From: Cellvibrionaceae bacterium
Lineage (GTDB): Bacteria > Pseudomonadota > Gammaproteobacteria > Pseudomonadales > Cellvibrionaceae
Reading direction: 5' to 3'
Assembly (NCBI GenBank): GCA_002707785.1
Contig: PANW01000068.1
Span: forward strand, 36,798-100,797
Length of the DNA: 64,000 nt
A program made the position numbers and the translations under genes. The notes beneath the pieces were generated by a model that was not told where the DNA came from, did no database searches, and saw nothing but the letters and a program-made list of their open reading frames with translations. Shown in pieces: positions 18,911 through 28,364 of this stretch. Every line of letters starts with the position of its first letter. Position 1 is the stretch's first letter.

Positions 18911-19903
18911 ATGACTATGACCACCTCTGACTCCTCCATGGAACCCGTTAAGCGCACTCGCCGCCTCAAGCAAGGTGAGAAGTTGCGCGACGCTGATAAG
19001 GTGGAAAGGATTCCGGTAAAGGTGATTGCCACCGATGAGCTAAAACGCAAGCCGGATTGGATTCGCGTTCGCATTGGTAACTCGCCAGAAGTCGACCGAA
19101 TTAAGAAGTTACTTCGAAAAAACAAACTGGCGACGGTTTGTGAAGAGGCCAATTGCCCGAACTTAAGTGAGTGTTTCAGTGGTGGCACCGCAACCTTTAT
19201 GATCATGGGAGAAATCTGTACTCGTCGCTGTCCTTTCTGCGATGTCGGTCATGGAAAGCCCAATCCGTTGGATGCTGACGAACCCGCTCACTTGGCCGAG
19301 GCGATTGCCGATATGGGGCTCAAGTATGTGGTGATTACCTCGGTCGATCGCGATGATCTTAAAGATGGCGGGGCGCAGCACTTTGCCGACTGTATTCGCG
19401 AGTCGCGTTTGAGGGCACCAGAACTGCAGGTGGAGATCCTGACTCCCGATTTTCGCGGTCGCATGGACATCGCTCTGGAGATCCTTGAAGCCCAAGCGCC
19501 AGATGTGTTCAATCACAACTTGGAAACCGTGCCGCGTCTGTATCGACAATCCCGCCCAGGTGCCAACTACAAGTGGTCTCTTAAGTTATTGCAGGAATTC
19601 AAACGCCGTCGTCCTGATGTGCTGACTAAATCTGGCCTGATGGTAGGCTTGGGTGAGAGCAAAGAAGAAATATTCGAAGTCATGCAAGATATGCGTGATC
19701 ACGATATTGATATGTTGACCATTGGTCAGTACTTGCAGCCCTCCAGAGAGCATTTAGCGGTGGATCGTTACGTTCATCCTGATGAATTCGACGAATACAC
19801 GGCCAAAGCCAAAGAGCTAGGCTTCAAACACGCCGCCTGTGGACCTTTGGTTCGCTCCTCCTATCACGCCGATAAACAGGCGCACGGTGAAGAGGTTAAA
19901 TAG
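18911..19903 (+). CDS. lipA: Lipoyl synthase (radical SAM)
   Basis: Inserts two sulphur atoms into octanoyl-lipoyl domains. About 330 residues. Auxiliary cluster motif [12 protein letters not shown] and radical-SAM motif [11 protein letters not shown] are intact; [14 protein letters not shown] and the terminal [11 protein letters not shown] (the Ser that ligates the auxiliary cluster) are present. The open frame begins at 18824 inside lipB; ATG 18911 is the sensible start. Long basic N-terminal arm ([13 protein letters not shown]). Confidence 0.97.
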   Translation: MTMTTSDSSMEPVKRTRRLKQGEKLRDADKVERIPVKVIATDELKRKPDWIRVRIGNSPEVDRIKKLLRKNKLATVCEEANCPNLSECFSGGTATFMIMGEICTRRCPFCDVGHGKPNPLDADEPAHLAEAIADMGLKYVVITSVDRDDLKDGGAQHFADCIRESRLRAPELQVEILTPDFRGRMDIALEILEAQAPDVFNHNLETVPRLYRQSRPGANYKWSLKLLQEFKRRRPDVLTKSGLMVGLGESKEEIFEVMQDMRDHDIDMLTIGQYLQPSREHLAVDRYVHPDEFDEYTAKAKELGFKHAACGPLVRSSYHADKQAHGEEVK

Positions 19904-19919
19904 CGCATTAGATCTGCCG

Positions 19920-19946
19920 CTGCGGCTCTTGTTGAGCGAGCCGCAG
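19920..19946 (+). terminator. Hairpin downstream of lipA
   Basis: Perfect 9-bp stem CTGCGGCTC/GAGCCGCAG with 9-base loop, 17 bases after the lipA stop. There is no clear U tract, so it may be a weak or Rho-assisted terminator. Confidence 0.4.
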
Positions 19947-20166
19947 TTCAGCTTTCTGACGACACTTTTCCCCGCCAAATGTTTTCCTGCTAAGCTAAAA
20001 GCTGTACACGGTCGTTTATGAACTCGGTCAAACTCTGGCAATGTCTGAGTTTTAATGGTTTGCGTTTTTACTCTCAACGGTAAGGTTTTTCAGCATCCGA
20101 TTTTGTCTTCTAATACGGCCGATGCTCTGTTGATTATCGCCAGCTCTTCTGATTGAGTGGAACACT

Positions 20167-20655
20167 ATGCCCAGCTGTCAGAGCTCACTTTCTGAATTGC
20201 AACCCGAGTTTGTCTCTTTGGCTCAGCTACCTCATCGGCTAAATCAAGTGGTCGATTGGCATCAGCAGCAATGGCCTCAGGAGAGTGCTGATCAGCGTCG
20301 ACAAAAGTTGCAAAGCCATCTTAAGGGGGACAGTTTTCCAATCACCTTATTAGCGCTTCAGAACGATGAGCTACTGGGGGCTGTGAGTTTGGTGCAATAT
20401 CGACGCTTAGGAGGCCTGTCCCCGAGTTATTGGCTCGCCAATGCTGTTGTCGCGCCCAATTTGCGCAGGCGAGGGCTCGGGGCAAAGTTGGTAATCGCTG
20501 CCGAAGCCTATGCCCGGCAGCACAATCTATCCGAGTTGTATCTCTATGCCACCGATCAGGTGCGTTTCTATGAGCGATTGCAGTGGCAACCGCTGCGGCA
20601 AAAAACCTTTAAGGGTGAGTTAGCCACGATTATGCGTCGTCGCTGGGATTCGTAG
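20167..20655 (+). CDS. GNAT family N-acetyltransferase
   Basis: 162-residue GNAT-fold acetyltransferase. Acetyl-CoA-binding loop LRRRGLGAKLV near 98-108 (the R/Q-x-x-G-x-G/A motif), preceded by the beta-4 strand LANAVVAP and followed by LYLYATDQVRFYERLQW, typical of the fold's C terminus. Substrate cannot be predicted. It abuts the DUF3080 gene (1 base between), likely one transcript. Confidence 0.88.
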   Translation: MPSCQSSLSELQPEFVSLAQLPHRLNQVVDWHQQQWPQESADQRRQKLQSHLKGDSFPITLLALQNDELLGAVSLVQYRRLGGLSPSYWLANAVVAPNLRRRGLGAKLVIAAEAYARQHNLSELYLYATDQVRFYERLQWQPLRQKTFKGELATIMRRRWDS

Positions 20656-20656
20656 C

Positions 20657-21781
20657 GTGCAGTTCTTGCAATCGCGGTGTCGAAGTACGTTTGTGTTGGT
20701 GTGGATTTTTGGTGTCTGTGTCAGTTGTACCCCGATAAATCGCGCTGATGCGATTTTTGAGGATTACCTCTATCGAATGAGTAACGTCTTTCAGTTTGAT
20801 GAGATCGCGCTTCCGGTCGTTACCATAGAATCATTTCCCTCCCGTCGAAAACTCCAATATCAACCACCTCAGTTAAGTCTCAATTTACTGGAGTTCCTAC
20901 GCCTATCTCGTTGTGAATTACAGCGATTGTTGGGGGCGCGCAATAGCAGTCTGGGTATTACCATGGCCAACAGTCAGCATTGGCTGTATGAGTTGTCCTT
21001 TATCGAATTGGCTCAGCAGTGTTTACAGACATTGGCCAGCAGCTCAAAAACGGAGGGCTTGCGTCAGCAGCTGGAGCTCGCTCTGATGCAAAAACGCAGT
21101 AGCCTCGAGGAGATCTATTGGAATGCCACCTGGGGGTCGGAAGAGTTTCAATATGTCTTTTCTGCTGGAATTACACCGATGACGCAGCAACAACTAGAGT
21201 TGCGGCCGATAGTGTTGGAGCAAGCTTTGATCGAGTTACTTGCCGGAGCGAATTATTGGCAGTCGCTTAGTGATGATGAGCGCCGAACTCGATTCGAATC
21301 GCAGTTGGCGGTGCTTGCTAGTGAAAAGTACCTTGGGCAGTTACGCGTCAGCATGAATCTCGCGCGACAATATTTATTGGCAATAGAGCGGGCAGTTACA
21401 GATATGGAAGATTCCAGTCCTCTTTGTGGCACTGCACGCCTGTCGAGGCGTACGGAGATCATGGAGCGGGTATTTATGCGCTACTACATTGGCGCAGTGC
21501 AGCCTATGTTGAGCGGCTTACATCAACGTATTGAGCAAATACGAGAAGTTTTTATGGCGGCACCTGCAACCGAGATTGTGCGTGCAGCGGACGCAGACGA
21601 TCGTAGCTTTGCTCAGTCTGGTTTTGTCGGCACAACGCAGGAGCATGCCCTTATCGATTATTGGCAGGCGGTTTGGGCCGATAGGGCAGGCAGTGAGTGG
21701 CGACTCTATCAGCAGGCCATCAGCTCTCATACGTTAATGTGGCAAGATGTTCTACGCCGCTGCGATCGGCTACCACACTAA
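20657..21781 (+). CDS. DUF3080 family envelope protein
   Basis: 374 residues with GTG start. N-terminal hydrophobic signal FVLVWIFGVCVSC, in which the Cys could be a lipobox, then IFEDYLYRMSNVF, which opens the DUF3080 family of gammaproteobacterial proteins, as I recall it. The rest is helical, without recognised catalytic motifs. Immediately downstream of the GNAT gene. Function unknown. Confidence 0.7.
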   Translation: MQFLQSRCRSTFVLVWIFGVCVSCTPINRADAIFEDYLYRMSNVFQFDEIALPVVTIESFPSRRKLQYQPPQLSLNLLEFLRLSRCELQRLLGARNSSLGITMANSQHWLYELSFIELAQQCLQTLASSSKTEGLRQQLELALMQKRSSLEEIYWNATWGSEEFQYVFSAGITPMTQQQLELRPIVLEQALIELLAGANYWQSLSDDERRTRFESQLAVLASEKYLGQLRVSMNLARQYLLAIERAVTDMEDSSPLCGTARLSRRTEIMERVFMRYYIGAVQPMLSGLHQRIEQIREVFMAAPATEIVRAADADDRSFAQSGFVGTTQEHALIDYWQAVWADRAGSEWRLYQQAISSHTLMWQDVLRRCDRLPH

Positions 21782-21995
21782 AATTTCGTAGTTGGAGGCG
21801 CTAATCTGCACTGGTGGATACCGGTTATCGGTGGGAACTCAATTTTCGTCTGCATCGGCGCTGACAAGGCGATTGAGATCCTGTTTAATGGAGTGGTTGG
21901 ATACGGGTTGCAGGGAGCTGGATATTGGCGGTTAAACGTCTTAGATGTAATTGTAATTAAGCGCGCTAACTAAAAGAATAACAAAGGCACTATTT

Positions 21996-24077
21996 ATGAC
22001 TGAGGTTAGAAATCAACTTTCCTCCGAATCCAGTCCCTATTTGCAATTGCATGCCAATCAACCTGTTGCCTGGCAGGTTTGGAGTGAGCAAACACTGACG
22101 CTGGCTCGTCTCCTCGATAAACCCATTCTTTTGTCTATCGGCTATTCCGCATGTCATTGGTGTCATGTAATGGCTCGAGAGTCTTTTCAGGATGGCGCGA
22201 TTGCAACAATCATCAACGACAATTTCCTGAGCATCAAAGTCGATCGCGAAGAGCGACCGGATTTAGATGAGGTCTATCAGACTGCCCATCAAATGCTTAC
22301 CGGCAAACCCGGCGGTTGGCCACTGACATTATTCTTGTGTCCTCAAACCCAGTTGCCCTTTCTTGCCGGTACCTATTTTTCCAAGCAGTCCGATGGGCAG
22401 AGCTTAGGCTTCGAAGATCTCTTACAGCGAGTCGCTACCTATTATCGCAATCAACAACAAGATTTTTCCCGCCTAAGGTCTCAGGTCAAAGACGGCTATG
22501 AGCAGTTGATGGTATTCAATCAGACGGCTTCAAAATTTCACATCGAATCTCTTTTGCCTCGGGCACTGGAGCGCTTGCGTGAATCACAAGATAATCAAGA
22601 CGGAGGTTTTGGTGCCGCGCCGAAATTTCCGTTGGCGATGAACGTCTCTCTATTGCTGCGTGCGGAAGCCAGTAACCAGTTATCGGTGCCACAGGCTGAG
22701 CATCTGCATTTGACGCTCGTGACTATGGCAGAACGCGGTATCAATGATCGTATCGGTGGCGGTTTTTTTCGTTACAGCACAGACAATCAATGGCAAATTC
22801 CTCACTTTGAAAAAATGCTCTATGACAACGGCCTGTTGCTGGATATCTATGCTCGCGCTTGGATCTTGTCAGATGATCCATTGCATAAAAGCGCGGCGTT
22901 GGGGGTGGTGCGCTGGTTAAGGCAGCATATGTTGTCCCCTGAAGGCGCTTTCTTTAGTTCCATGAGCGCAGAAACCGATGGCCGAGAAGGCGATTATTAT
23001 TGCCTTACTGCCGCAGAGATTAGTGCCTCGCTGAACGATGATGAGTATGCGCTGTTCGAAGGAATGTTTGGACTTAATCGGGATGAAAACTTTGGCGAAC
23101 GTTGGCACTTGTCTCAGCAGCTTGATTTGGCCACCGCCGCACGTCGCTTAATGCTGACTCGGGACACTGCGCTCAAACTGTACCGCAATGGCCGTGAGAA
23201 AATTGAAGCGTTGCGAGCGCAGAAGCCGTTGCCGCTCATTGATCACAAAATTCTCACCGGTTGGAACGCCTTGGTCATTAAGGGTTTATTTTGCCTGTCT
23301 CGCAAGGGCGATGAATCGCGCGAGTTAACTCTGGCTCAAAATGCGATTGATTTCATTCGCTCAAAGCTGTTTATTGGTCAGCGCTTGTTTGTTGCTTGGC
23401 AAAATGGTGAGCCATGCCGACACGCGTATCTCGATGACTATGTGTATCTGATGGATACCTTACTGGAAGGCTTGCAGAGTCAGTGGCGCGATGTTGATTA
23501 CGAATTTCTGATCTCGCTAGCAGAAACGGCCTTGCGCTTGCATCAGGATACTGAGCATGGTGGTTTCTTTTATACGGCGAACGATGCTGAAACGCTAATC
23601 TATCGATCTAAACCGCTAATGGATACTGCGCTGCCGTCAGTCAACGGTATTGCTGCTAAGGTGTTTTGGCGTTTGGGAAATCTCGCGGCGGAACCTCGTT
23701 ATATTCAAGCCGCGCGCAGGGTGATCGAATACGCGCAACCGTTCATGGATCAATCACCAGAAACGCATTTAACTCTAATCCAAACTCATCATGAAATGTT
23801 GTCGCCGCTGCCTCAAGTCTTATTGATGGACAAAGCCGACAGCCTGCAAGCTTGGCAGCGTGATATTCGTCAAACGTTTCCTGAATCAGTGACTTGTTAT
23901 CGCCTACCCGCTACATCGGCCTCACTTCCTCCCGAAATGCTGGCTCTCGAGCCTGGAGAGGCATTGGTGTGCACTGGCGATCGTTGCCTTGCAGTTCAGG
24001 AATCTCGTATCGCAGTGATTGATCAGCTCACCGAATTGGTGGCCGCCATGGCGTTTGAATTAGTCGACGACAAGTAG
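21996..24077 (+). CDS. Thioredoxin-fold DUF255 protein (YyaL/SPATA20 family)
   Basis: 693 residues. N-terminal DUF255 thioredoxin-like domain (1-165) with family motif NQLSSESSPYLQLHA and the CxxC pair in SACHWCHVM (about 52-58), DREERPDLDEVYQ and GGWPLTLFLCP. C-terminal alpha/alpha-toroid half (about 200-600) resembling glycan-processing or N-acylglucosamine-epimerase folds (GGFGAAPKFP, MLYDNG, LTGWNAL). No signal peptide, so cytoplasmic. The biochemical role of the family is unsettled. AAAGG ribosome site before the ATG. Transcribed alone. Confidence 0.9.
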   Translation: MTEVRNQLSSESSPYLQLHANQPVAWQVWSEQTLTLARLLDKPILLSIGYSACHWCHVMARESFQDGAIATIINDNFLSIKVDREERPDLDEVYQTAHQMLTGKPGGWPLTLFLCPQTQLPFLAGTYFSKQSDGQSLGFEDLLQRVATYYRNQQQDFSRLRSQVKDGYEQLMVFNQTASKFHIESLLPRALERLRESQDNQDGGFGAAPKFPLAMNVSLLLRAEASNQLSVPQAEHLHLTLVTMAERGINDRIGGGFFRYSTDNQWQIPHFEKMLYDNGLLLDIYARAWILSDDPLHKSAALGVVRWLRQHMLSPEGAFFSSMSAETDGREGDYYCLTAAEISASLNDDEYALFEGMFGLNRDENFGERWHLSQQLDLATAARRLMLTRDTALKLYRNGREKIEALRAQKPLPLIDHKILTGWNALVIKGLFCLSRKGDESRELTLAQNAIDFIRSKLFIGQRLFVAWQNGEPCRHAYLDDYVYLMDTLLEGLQSQWRDVDYEFLISLAETALRLHQDTEHGGFFYTANDAETLIYRSKPLMDTALPSVNGIAAKVFWRLGNLAAEPRYIQAARRVIEYAQPFMDQSPETHLTLIQTHHEMLSPLPQVLLMDKADSLQAWQRDIRQTFPESVTCYRLPATSASLPPEMLALEPGEALVCTGDRCLAVQESRIAVIDQLTELVAAMAFELVDDK

Positions 24078-24124
24078 AAGTCTAATGGTTGTCGCGTTCT
24101 GCTCAGTCAATATAGCGGTCGAAT

Positions 24125-24847
24125 CTAGCTAGATGGGTTTGCGCTCGACTCATTGAAATCAATAACTCGCTCGGGATAGTCGGTAAATACACCGTCCACA
24201 CCAAGGCTTTGCATGCTGGCAAAGTCGTCCAGTTCATTGACGGTATAGCTCCACACTTTGACCCCTCGCTTGTGAGCGTCATCCACTAATTGCTGATTGA
24301 TAAAGTCGACATTGGAGTGCAAAGAATAGCCTTCCAGCTCTGCTGCGGTTGCGGCGTAGTGCAAGGGTAAACCGGCTTCAAGAATGCCGCGTTTGACTTG
24401 AGGTAGCAGTTGTTTGAATCGGTACAGTTGACGATGATCAAAGCTGGAAACGACGTAGTGATCAAACCCTAGGTTGTGATCTCTGACAAAGCTCTGCAAC
24501 AAAGAGGCGACCGCGTCGGCGCAATGTGGGCCTTTTAATTCGATATTCAGTAATACTTCATCTTTGAGCAGCTCAAGTACTGCCTGCAGCGTGGTGAGTC
24601 GGGCGCCGCAAGCCAACCGCAATGAACGTAAGTGCTGCGGATCATGATCAGCCAGTCGGCCTTGCCCTGGCAGCGTGTGGCCTAAACGGCGATCATGAGT
24701 GATCAAGAGCTCGCTTCCCACCTCCCAAACATCAAGCTCTATGGCATCGACACCTAAGCTCAGGCTTTCCTTAAAGGCCTCAAGCGTATTCTCTGTGTGT
24801 ACTTGGCTGCCACCGCGGTGGGCGATGCAGAAGAGGGGAGTGGTCAT
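24125..24847 (-). CDS. ugpQ: Glycerophosphodiester phosphodiesterase
   Basis: Hydrolyses glycerophosphodiesters to glycerol-3-phosphate and an alcohol. 240-residue TIM-barrel protein: IAHRGGSQVHTENTLEAF (catalytic His/Arg and metal Glu), ELDVWEVGSELLITHDRRLG (metal ligands and second catalytic His), LNIELKG, and the closing GVFTDYPERVI. No signal peptide, so the cytoplasmic UgpQ type rather than periplasmic GlpQ. Confidence 0.93.
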   Translation of the reverse strand: MTTPLFCIAHRGGSQVHTENTLEAFKESLSLGVDAIELDVWEVGSELLITHDRRLGHTLPGQGRLADHDPQHLRSLRLACGARLTTLQAVLELLKDEVLLNIELKGPHCADAVASLLQSFVRDHNLGFDHYVVSSFDHRQLYRFKQLLPQVKRGILEAGLPLHYAATAAELEGYSLHSNVDFINQQLVDDAHKRGVKVWSYTVNELDDFASMQSLGVDGVFTDYPERVIDFNESSANPSS

Positions 24848-24978
24848 GGTCAGTTTCCAACAGAGGTTTGGTTGTTCTGGCTTTTCGTCGAGTGTTGAGC
24901 GACATGTGATGATTACCTAGCACTAGCATAGCGTCTATTGTCCCGTATTTGCGTCACGGAGCAAGATCCGCTAGTTAT

Positions 24979-25866
24979 TCAGTGTGCGAGCCGCTTCAAC
25001 GCCTGCTCGGCTTGGGTACGATATTCCCCGCCAAATAGGTTGGCGTGATTGAGGAGGTGGTAGAGTTGATAAATGCTGCGCCGTTCAGGGTAGTGTTGAT
25101 CAATGGGGGCGATCTGATGATAGCCGCGGTAGAAATCTTCAGGCAGGCGGCCAAACAGCTCTGTCATGGCCAGATCGGTTTCTGGATCGCCGTAATAGCA
25201 GGCGGGATCATAGATAACGGGTGAATCTTTGTGAAAACCAATATTCCCTTGCCACAAGTCTCCATGGACTAAGGCAGCCCTTGGTTGATGTCCCGCTAAG
25301 CGCGCTCGAATGACTTCCACATAGGGAGATATCTGTTTCGATTCTATCCCCTGGCCATAAAACATGGATAGCTGATGGCCAATTCGTCGTGTGGCGAAAA
25401 ACTCAGCCCAATTGTCGCAGTGGTTGTGGGGTTGGAAGGTAAAGCCACAATAGCTCGGAGCATCAAAACCGTAGTACCCGGGTGTAGATGCCTTGTGCAT
25501 TTGTGCCAGTTGTTGTCCTGCCAATCGCCAGTCGCCATCAGACGTTAGATGTAGCTCATCCAACAACAAATAGCTGTAGCTCTGGCAGTAGCCACTGCAC
25601 AAGGGGTGGCAGGTGGCGATGGTGTGGGTGTTTTCAATTGCCTTTAAGCTCTCAATTTCTGCCTTAAACAGATGGTGGTGCGAGCGACTGTTGAGCTTGA
25701 GAAAGAAGCCTCGGTCATTGCTGCGCAGCAGATAGCCTGCGTGGGTGTCGCCCCCGCAAATCTCGCGGTAGTTTTCGATCTGCCAGACGCCCCCAGTGTC
25801 AGCGGGACCTGTAGTAATCGCGTGTTCAAACAGTTGATTGATGTTTTCCAGTGTCGGTTGCAGCAT
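24979..25866 (-). CDS. Fructosamine/ketosamine-3-kinase family protein
   Basis: 295-residue aminoglycoside-phosphotransferase-fold kinase of the YniA/FN3K family, which phosphorylates protein-bound sugars to reverse glycation. Landmarks: GGDTHAGYLL nucleotide loop, FFLKLN Lys, catalytic loop LVHGDLWQGNIG (about 195-206), and metal-binding VIYDPACYYGDPETDLAM. Single gene. Confidence 0.92.
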   Translation of the reverse strand: MLQPTLENINQLFEHAITTGPADTGGVWQIENYREICGGDTHAGYLLRSNDRGFFLKLNSRSHHHLFKAEIESLKAIENTHTIATCHPLCSGYCQSYSYLLLDELHLTSDGDWRLAGQQLAQMHKASTPGYYGFDAPSYCGFTFQPHNHCDNWAEFFATRRIGHQLSMFYGQGIESKQISPYVEVIRARLAGHQPRAALVHGDLWQGNIGFHKDSPVIYDPACYYGDPETDLAMTELFGRLPEDFYRGYHQIAPIDQHYPERRSIYQLYHLLNHANLFGGEYRTQAEQALKRLAH

Positions 25867-26144
25867 AGTAATGAGAGTTTGGCCAAGTCTATAAGGGAAT
25901 ATAGTAATTAGGTGCCAAATGGCAAGCAGATCGGAACGATTACGTCTAGAGAAAACCCCTTAATTCGGGTATAACATCCCCCTAACTATAGAGTCAGCGA
26001 ATGTGTTGTCGTGGTTACATTCAGGCACATAATAACGCTACCATTTGTGTGGTTTATTCTCCTCTAATTAATGGGCAGAGAGGGCCGCACCCATAACTAC
26101 AGCGAATTTCATACGAGTGAATTTTTGAGTGCGAGTAGATAACA

Positions 26145-26753
26145 ATGACTAAACCTGTAGACCTATTGAAATTCAACCAAGCTTGGGCAGAAAGTGTTAA
26201 AGCAGAAGACGCGGGCTATTTTGATCGTTTGTCTGAGCAACAAACCCCCGAATATCTTTGGATTGGTTGCTCCGATAGCCGTATCGCGGCTAACCAAATC
26301 GTCGGTATGGAGCCCGGAAGTATTTTTGTACACCGCAATATTGCCAACGTAGTGGTTCATACCGATCTGAATTGCCTATCGGTGATTCAGTACGCGGTGG
26401 AAGTGTTGAAGGTGAAGCATATTGTGGTCGTTGGTCACTACGGTTGTGGCGGAGTACAAGCGGCCTTAGGTGAAGCCAATAACGGCTTGATTGACAATTG
26501 GCTTGAGCATATTCGCGATGTTTATCGTCAGCATAAAACCGCAGTAGACAGTGCAACCAGCGAGAAAGAGCGAGCTAATCGTTTGTGCGAGCTGAATGTC
26601 ATTGCGCAAGTGGGGCATGTGGCTGATACCACTATTGTTCGCAATGCTTGGCGCGACGGTCAAGATTTAACACTTCATGGCTGGATCTACAGCCTTGAGG
26701 ATGGCATTGTAAGAGATCTACAAGTGACTCGTGATGCAACCTCACTTACCTAA
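26145..26753 (+). CDS. can: Beta-class carbonic anhydrase
   Basis: Interconverts CO2 and bicarbonate. 202 residues. Zinc ligands in CSDSR (about 43-47), and His/Cys in GHYGCGGV (about 98-105); HRNIANVV and ENNGL-like substrate region as in E. coli Can. No signal peptide, so it supplies bicarbonate for biosynthesis. Transcribed separately; a gamma-type relative lies at 37.2 kb. Confidence 0.95.
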   Translation: MTKPVDLLKFNQAWAESVKAEDAGYFDRLSEQQTPEYLWIGCSDSRIAANQIVGMEPGSIFVHRNIANVVVHTDLNCLSVIQYAVEVLKVKHIVVVGHYGCGGVQAALGEANNGLIDNWLEHIRDVYRQHKTAVDSATSEKERANRLCELNVIAQVGHVADTTIVRNAWRDGQDLTLHGWIYSLEDGIVRDLQVTRDATSLT

Positions 26754-26817
26754 GTGATTGTATGGCTCGATTCATCGATAGTGTTGATACTATAGATTTT
26801 TAGAAAGGAATATTCAT

Positions 26818-27009
26818 ATGCGTTTGTTGCTGGCTTTGTTGTTGCCTTGGTTGCAGTTCTTTACCATTGGCCGCCCTTTTGCGGGCATTATTTGCCTATT
26901 GTTGCAGATATCGTTGATTGGTTGGTTACCCGCAGCTATCTGGTCAGTGTACGCGTTGAGTCAGTACAAAACTGATCAAAAAATTGAGCAGGCGATGTCG
27001 GACAAATAA
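26818..27009 (+). CDS. YqaE/Pmp3 family small membrane protein
   Basis: 63 residues, two hydrophobic helices (3-20 and 24-46) with the Pmp3-family turn between them (ALLLPWLQFFTIGRPFAGI, then AAIWSVYAL). Pmp3 proteins are stress-associated inner-membrane proteolipids. Strong AAAGGAA ribosome site 7 bases before the ATG; terminator after the gene. Confidence 0.85.
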   Translation: MRLLLALLLPWLQFFTIGRPFAGIICLLLQISLIGWLPAAIWSVYALSQYKTDQKIEQAMSDK

Positions 27010-27063
27010 GCCGTCAATCGCAGACGGATCTTCCCACCAACATCGATCTGGAATGCTCTATCG

Positions 27064-27097
27064 AAGCCGCCGTCTGTAATAGTCGAGCGGCTTTTTT
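27064..27097 (+). terminator. Rho-independent terminator
   Basis: Stem AAGCCGC/GCGGCTT with 16-base loop followed by six T. Ends the carbonic anhydrase/Pmp3 segment. Confidence 0.75.
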
Positions 27098-27214
27098 GTC
27101 ACCGAGCTTTCCGTGAAATACCCGTCGTAGTAGGAGTAGGGCCAAGCATTTGTTAGCATGACTGCACAGCTGTCCACATTCATTACTCTGCATCAGGCCC
27201 TCGCCACCTGCCAT

Positions 27215-28351
27215 ATGAAAACTAGTTTAGTGTTTATCCTTATTTTCAATTTCCTGATTGCTGCCAGTGTAAAGGCTGATGATGGGTTTTGTCTCAGTGG
27301 CGGTTTTCGCAATGGCTACAGTTGCGAGGTGCCACTGGTGGCTGAGTTGGCGGCTGACAAGGTGGTGTTCAGTGTTCAGCTTTTGGAGCAAGGGGATAAC
27401 AAGCTCCTAAGTCAGCGCGATGATGTATCTCATATCAGTGAGTTAGAAGGCGGTAAGCGATTAGTTTACCTTGGAGCTTATCGCTCTCAGCCCGAAGGTA
27501 TGCAGGCCTTGCAGCAGCTGTTAGAACGTTATGGTGCCAGCAGCTTCCCCATGCTAGTTGAGCTGACCCCCAGTGAGCGCATGCCCAAAATACGATTTGT
27601 AGCCGAGCCGAATGTCCAGTCTTTGTCTGCGATCGGTGATAGATCTAATCGAGCGAACGGTAAGGTCTACGCCATTCAACTGGGCGCATTTAGTCGCGCC
27701 CGCTACGCTCGACAATTCTCGCAGCAATTGGGAATTGACGGTTTGCTTTGTCGGCAGAAGGATAATGGCATTTACGCGGTCTACTATCGCCGCTACGACG
27801 ATTATGATGAGGCCGTTTCACATCTGAGCGACTATGCGGCTATCAATAGATTGGGGGCCTACGTAGTGGCTTTGCCAAAGGTAAGTTTTGTGGCCTGTGA
27901 CACCCTCGATGATGGTTCTCCGGCCTTACCCGCTGTTGTTGCTAAAGCTCCTGTCAGCGCAGAAAGAGAGGGTTTGAAACCGTCAATTTCAGACCCTACA
28001 GTGTCGAGTGATACTGACGCAGTACAACCTAGACCAGTGCAATCTGTAGCAGCACAATCCGCGGTTGCCTCTTCTGAACTATCGCCGCCTGAAGGTCAGC
28101 GGTACGAATCGGTGTATTCAATTCAATTGGCGGTTTTTAAGGGACCTGTCTCGCTGGCGCGTTTCGTTCGAGGCTTTGATCAGTTGACCTTGTCTTGTCG
28201 GACAAAAGATAACGGCTTGCTGGCGGTGTACGCGGGTGTGTTTGAAGACAGCTCAACGGCGAGTGAGTATCTGCGCGAGCAATCGGCGTTGCAGGACAGC
28301 GGTGCCTATGTGGTCAAGATGCGAGATGTCGTTTTTGGATCTTGCCCTTAA
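27215..28351 (+). CDS. Periplasmic protein with SPOR-type repeats
   Basis: About 378 residues after choosing ATG 27215, which gives a clean signal peptide (MKTSLVFILIFNFLIAASVKA). Three related 70-residue units can be seen: one near 60-125 (LVYLGAYRSQPEGM), one near 155-225 (VYAIQLGAFSRARYARQF), one at the C terminus (VYSIQLAVFKGPVSLARF). The last two carry the SPOR hallmark of an aromatic plus IQLGAF followed by a paired AYVV strand. A low-complexity Pro/Ser/Ala linker separates units 2 and 3. SPOR domains bind denuded septal peptidoglycan, so a cell-division or envelope role is plausible. No catalytic domain. Confidence 0.8.
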   Translation: MKTSLVFILIFNFLIAASVKADDGFCLSGGFRNGYSCEVPLVAELAADKVVFSVQLLEQGDNKLLSQRDDVSHISELEGGKRLVYLGAYRSQPEGMQALQQLLERYGASSFPMLVELTPSERMPKIRFVAEPNVQSLSAIGDRSNRANGKVYAIQLGAFSRARYARQFSQQLGIDGLLCRQKDNGIYAVYYRRYDDYDEAVSHLSDYAAINRLGAYVVALPKVSFVACDTLDDGSPALPAVVAKAPVSAEREGLKPSISDPTVSSDTDAVQPRPVQSVAAQSAVASSELSPPEGQRYESVYSIQLAVFKGPVSLARFVRGFDQLTLSCRTKDNGLLAVYAGVFEDSSTASEYLREQSALQDSGAYVVKMRDVVFGSCP

Positions 28352-28364
28352 GATTTTCGATCAC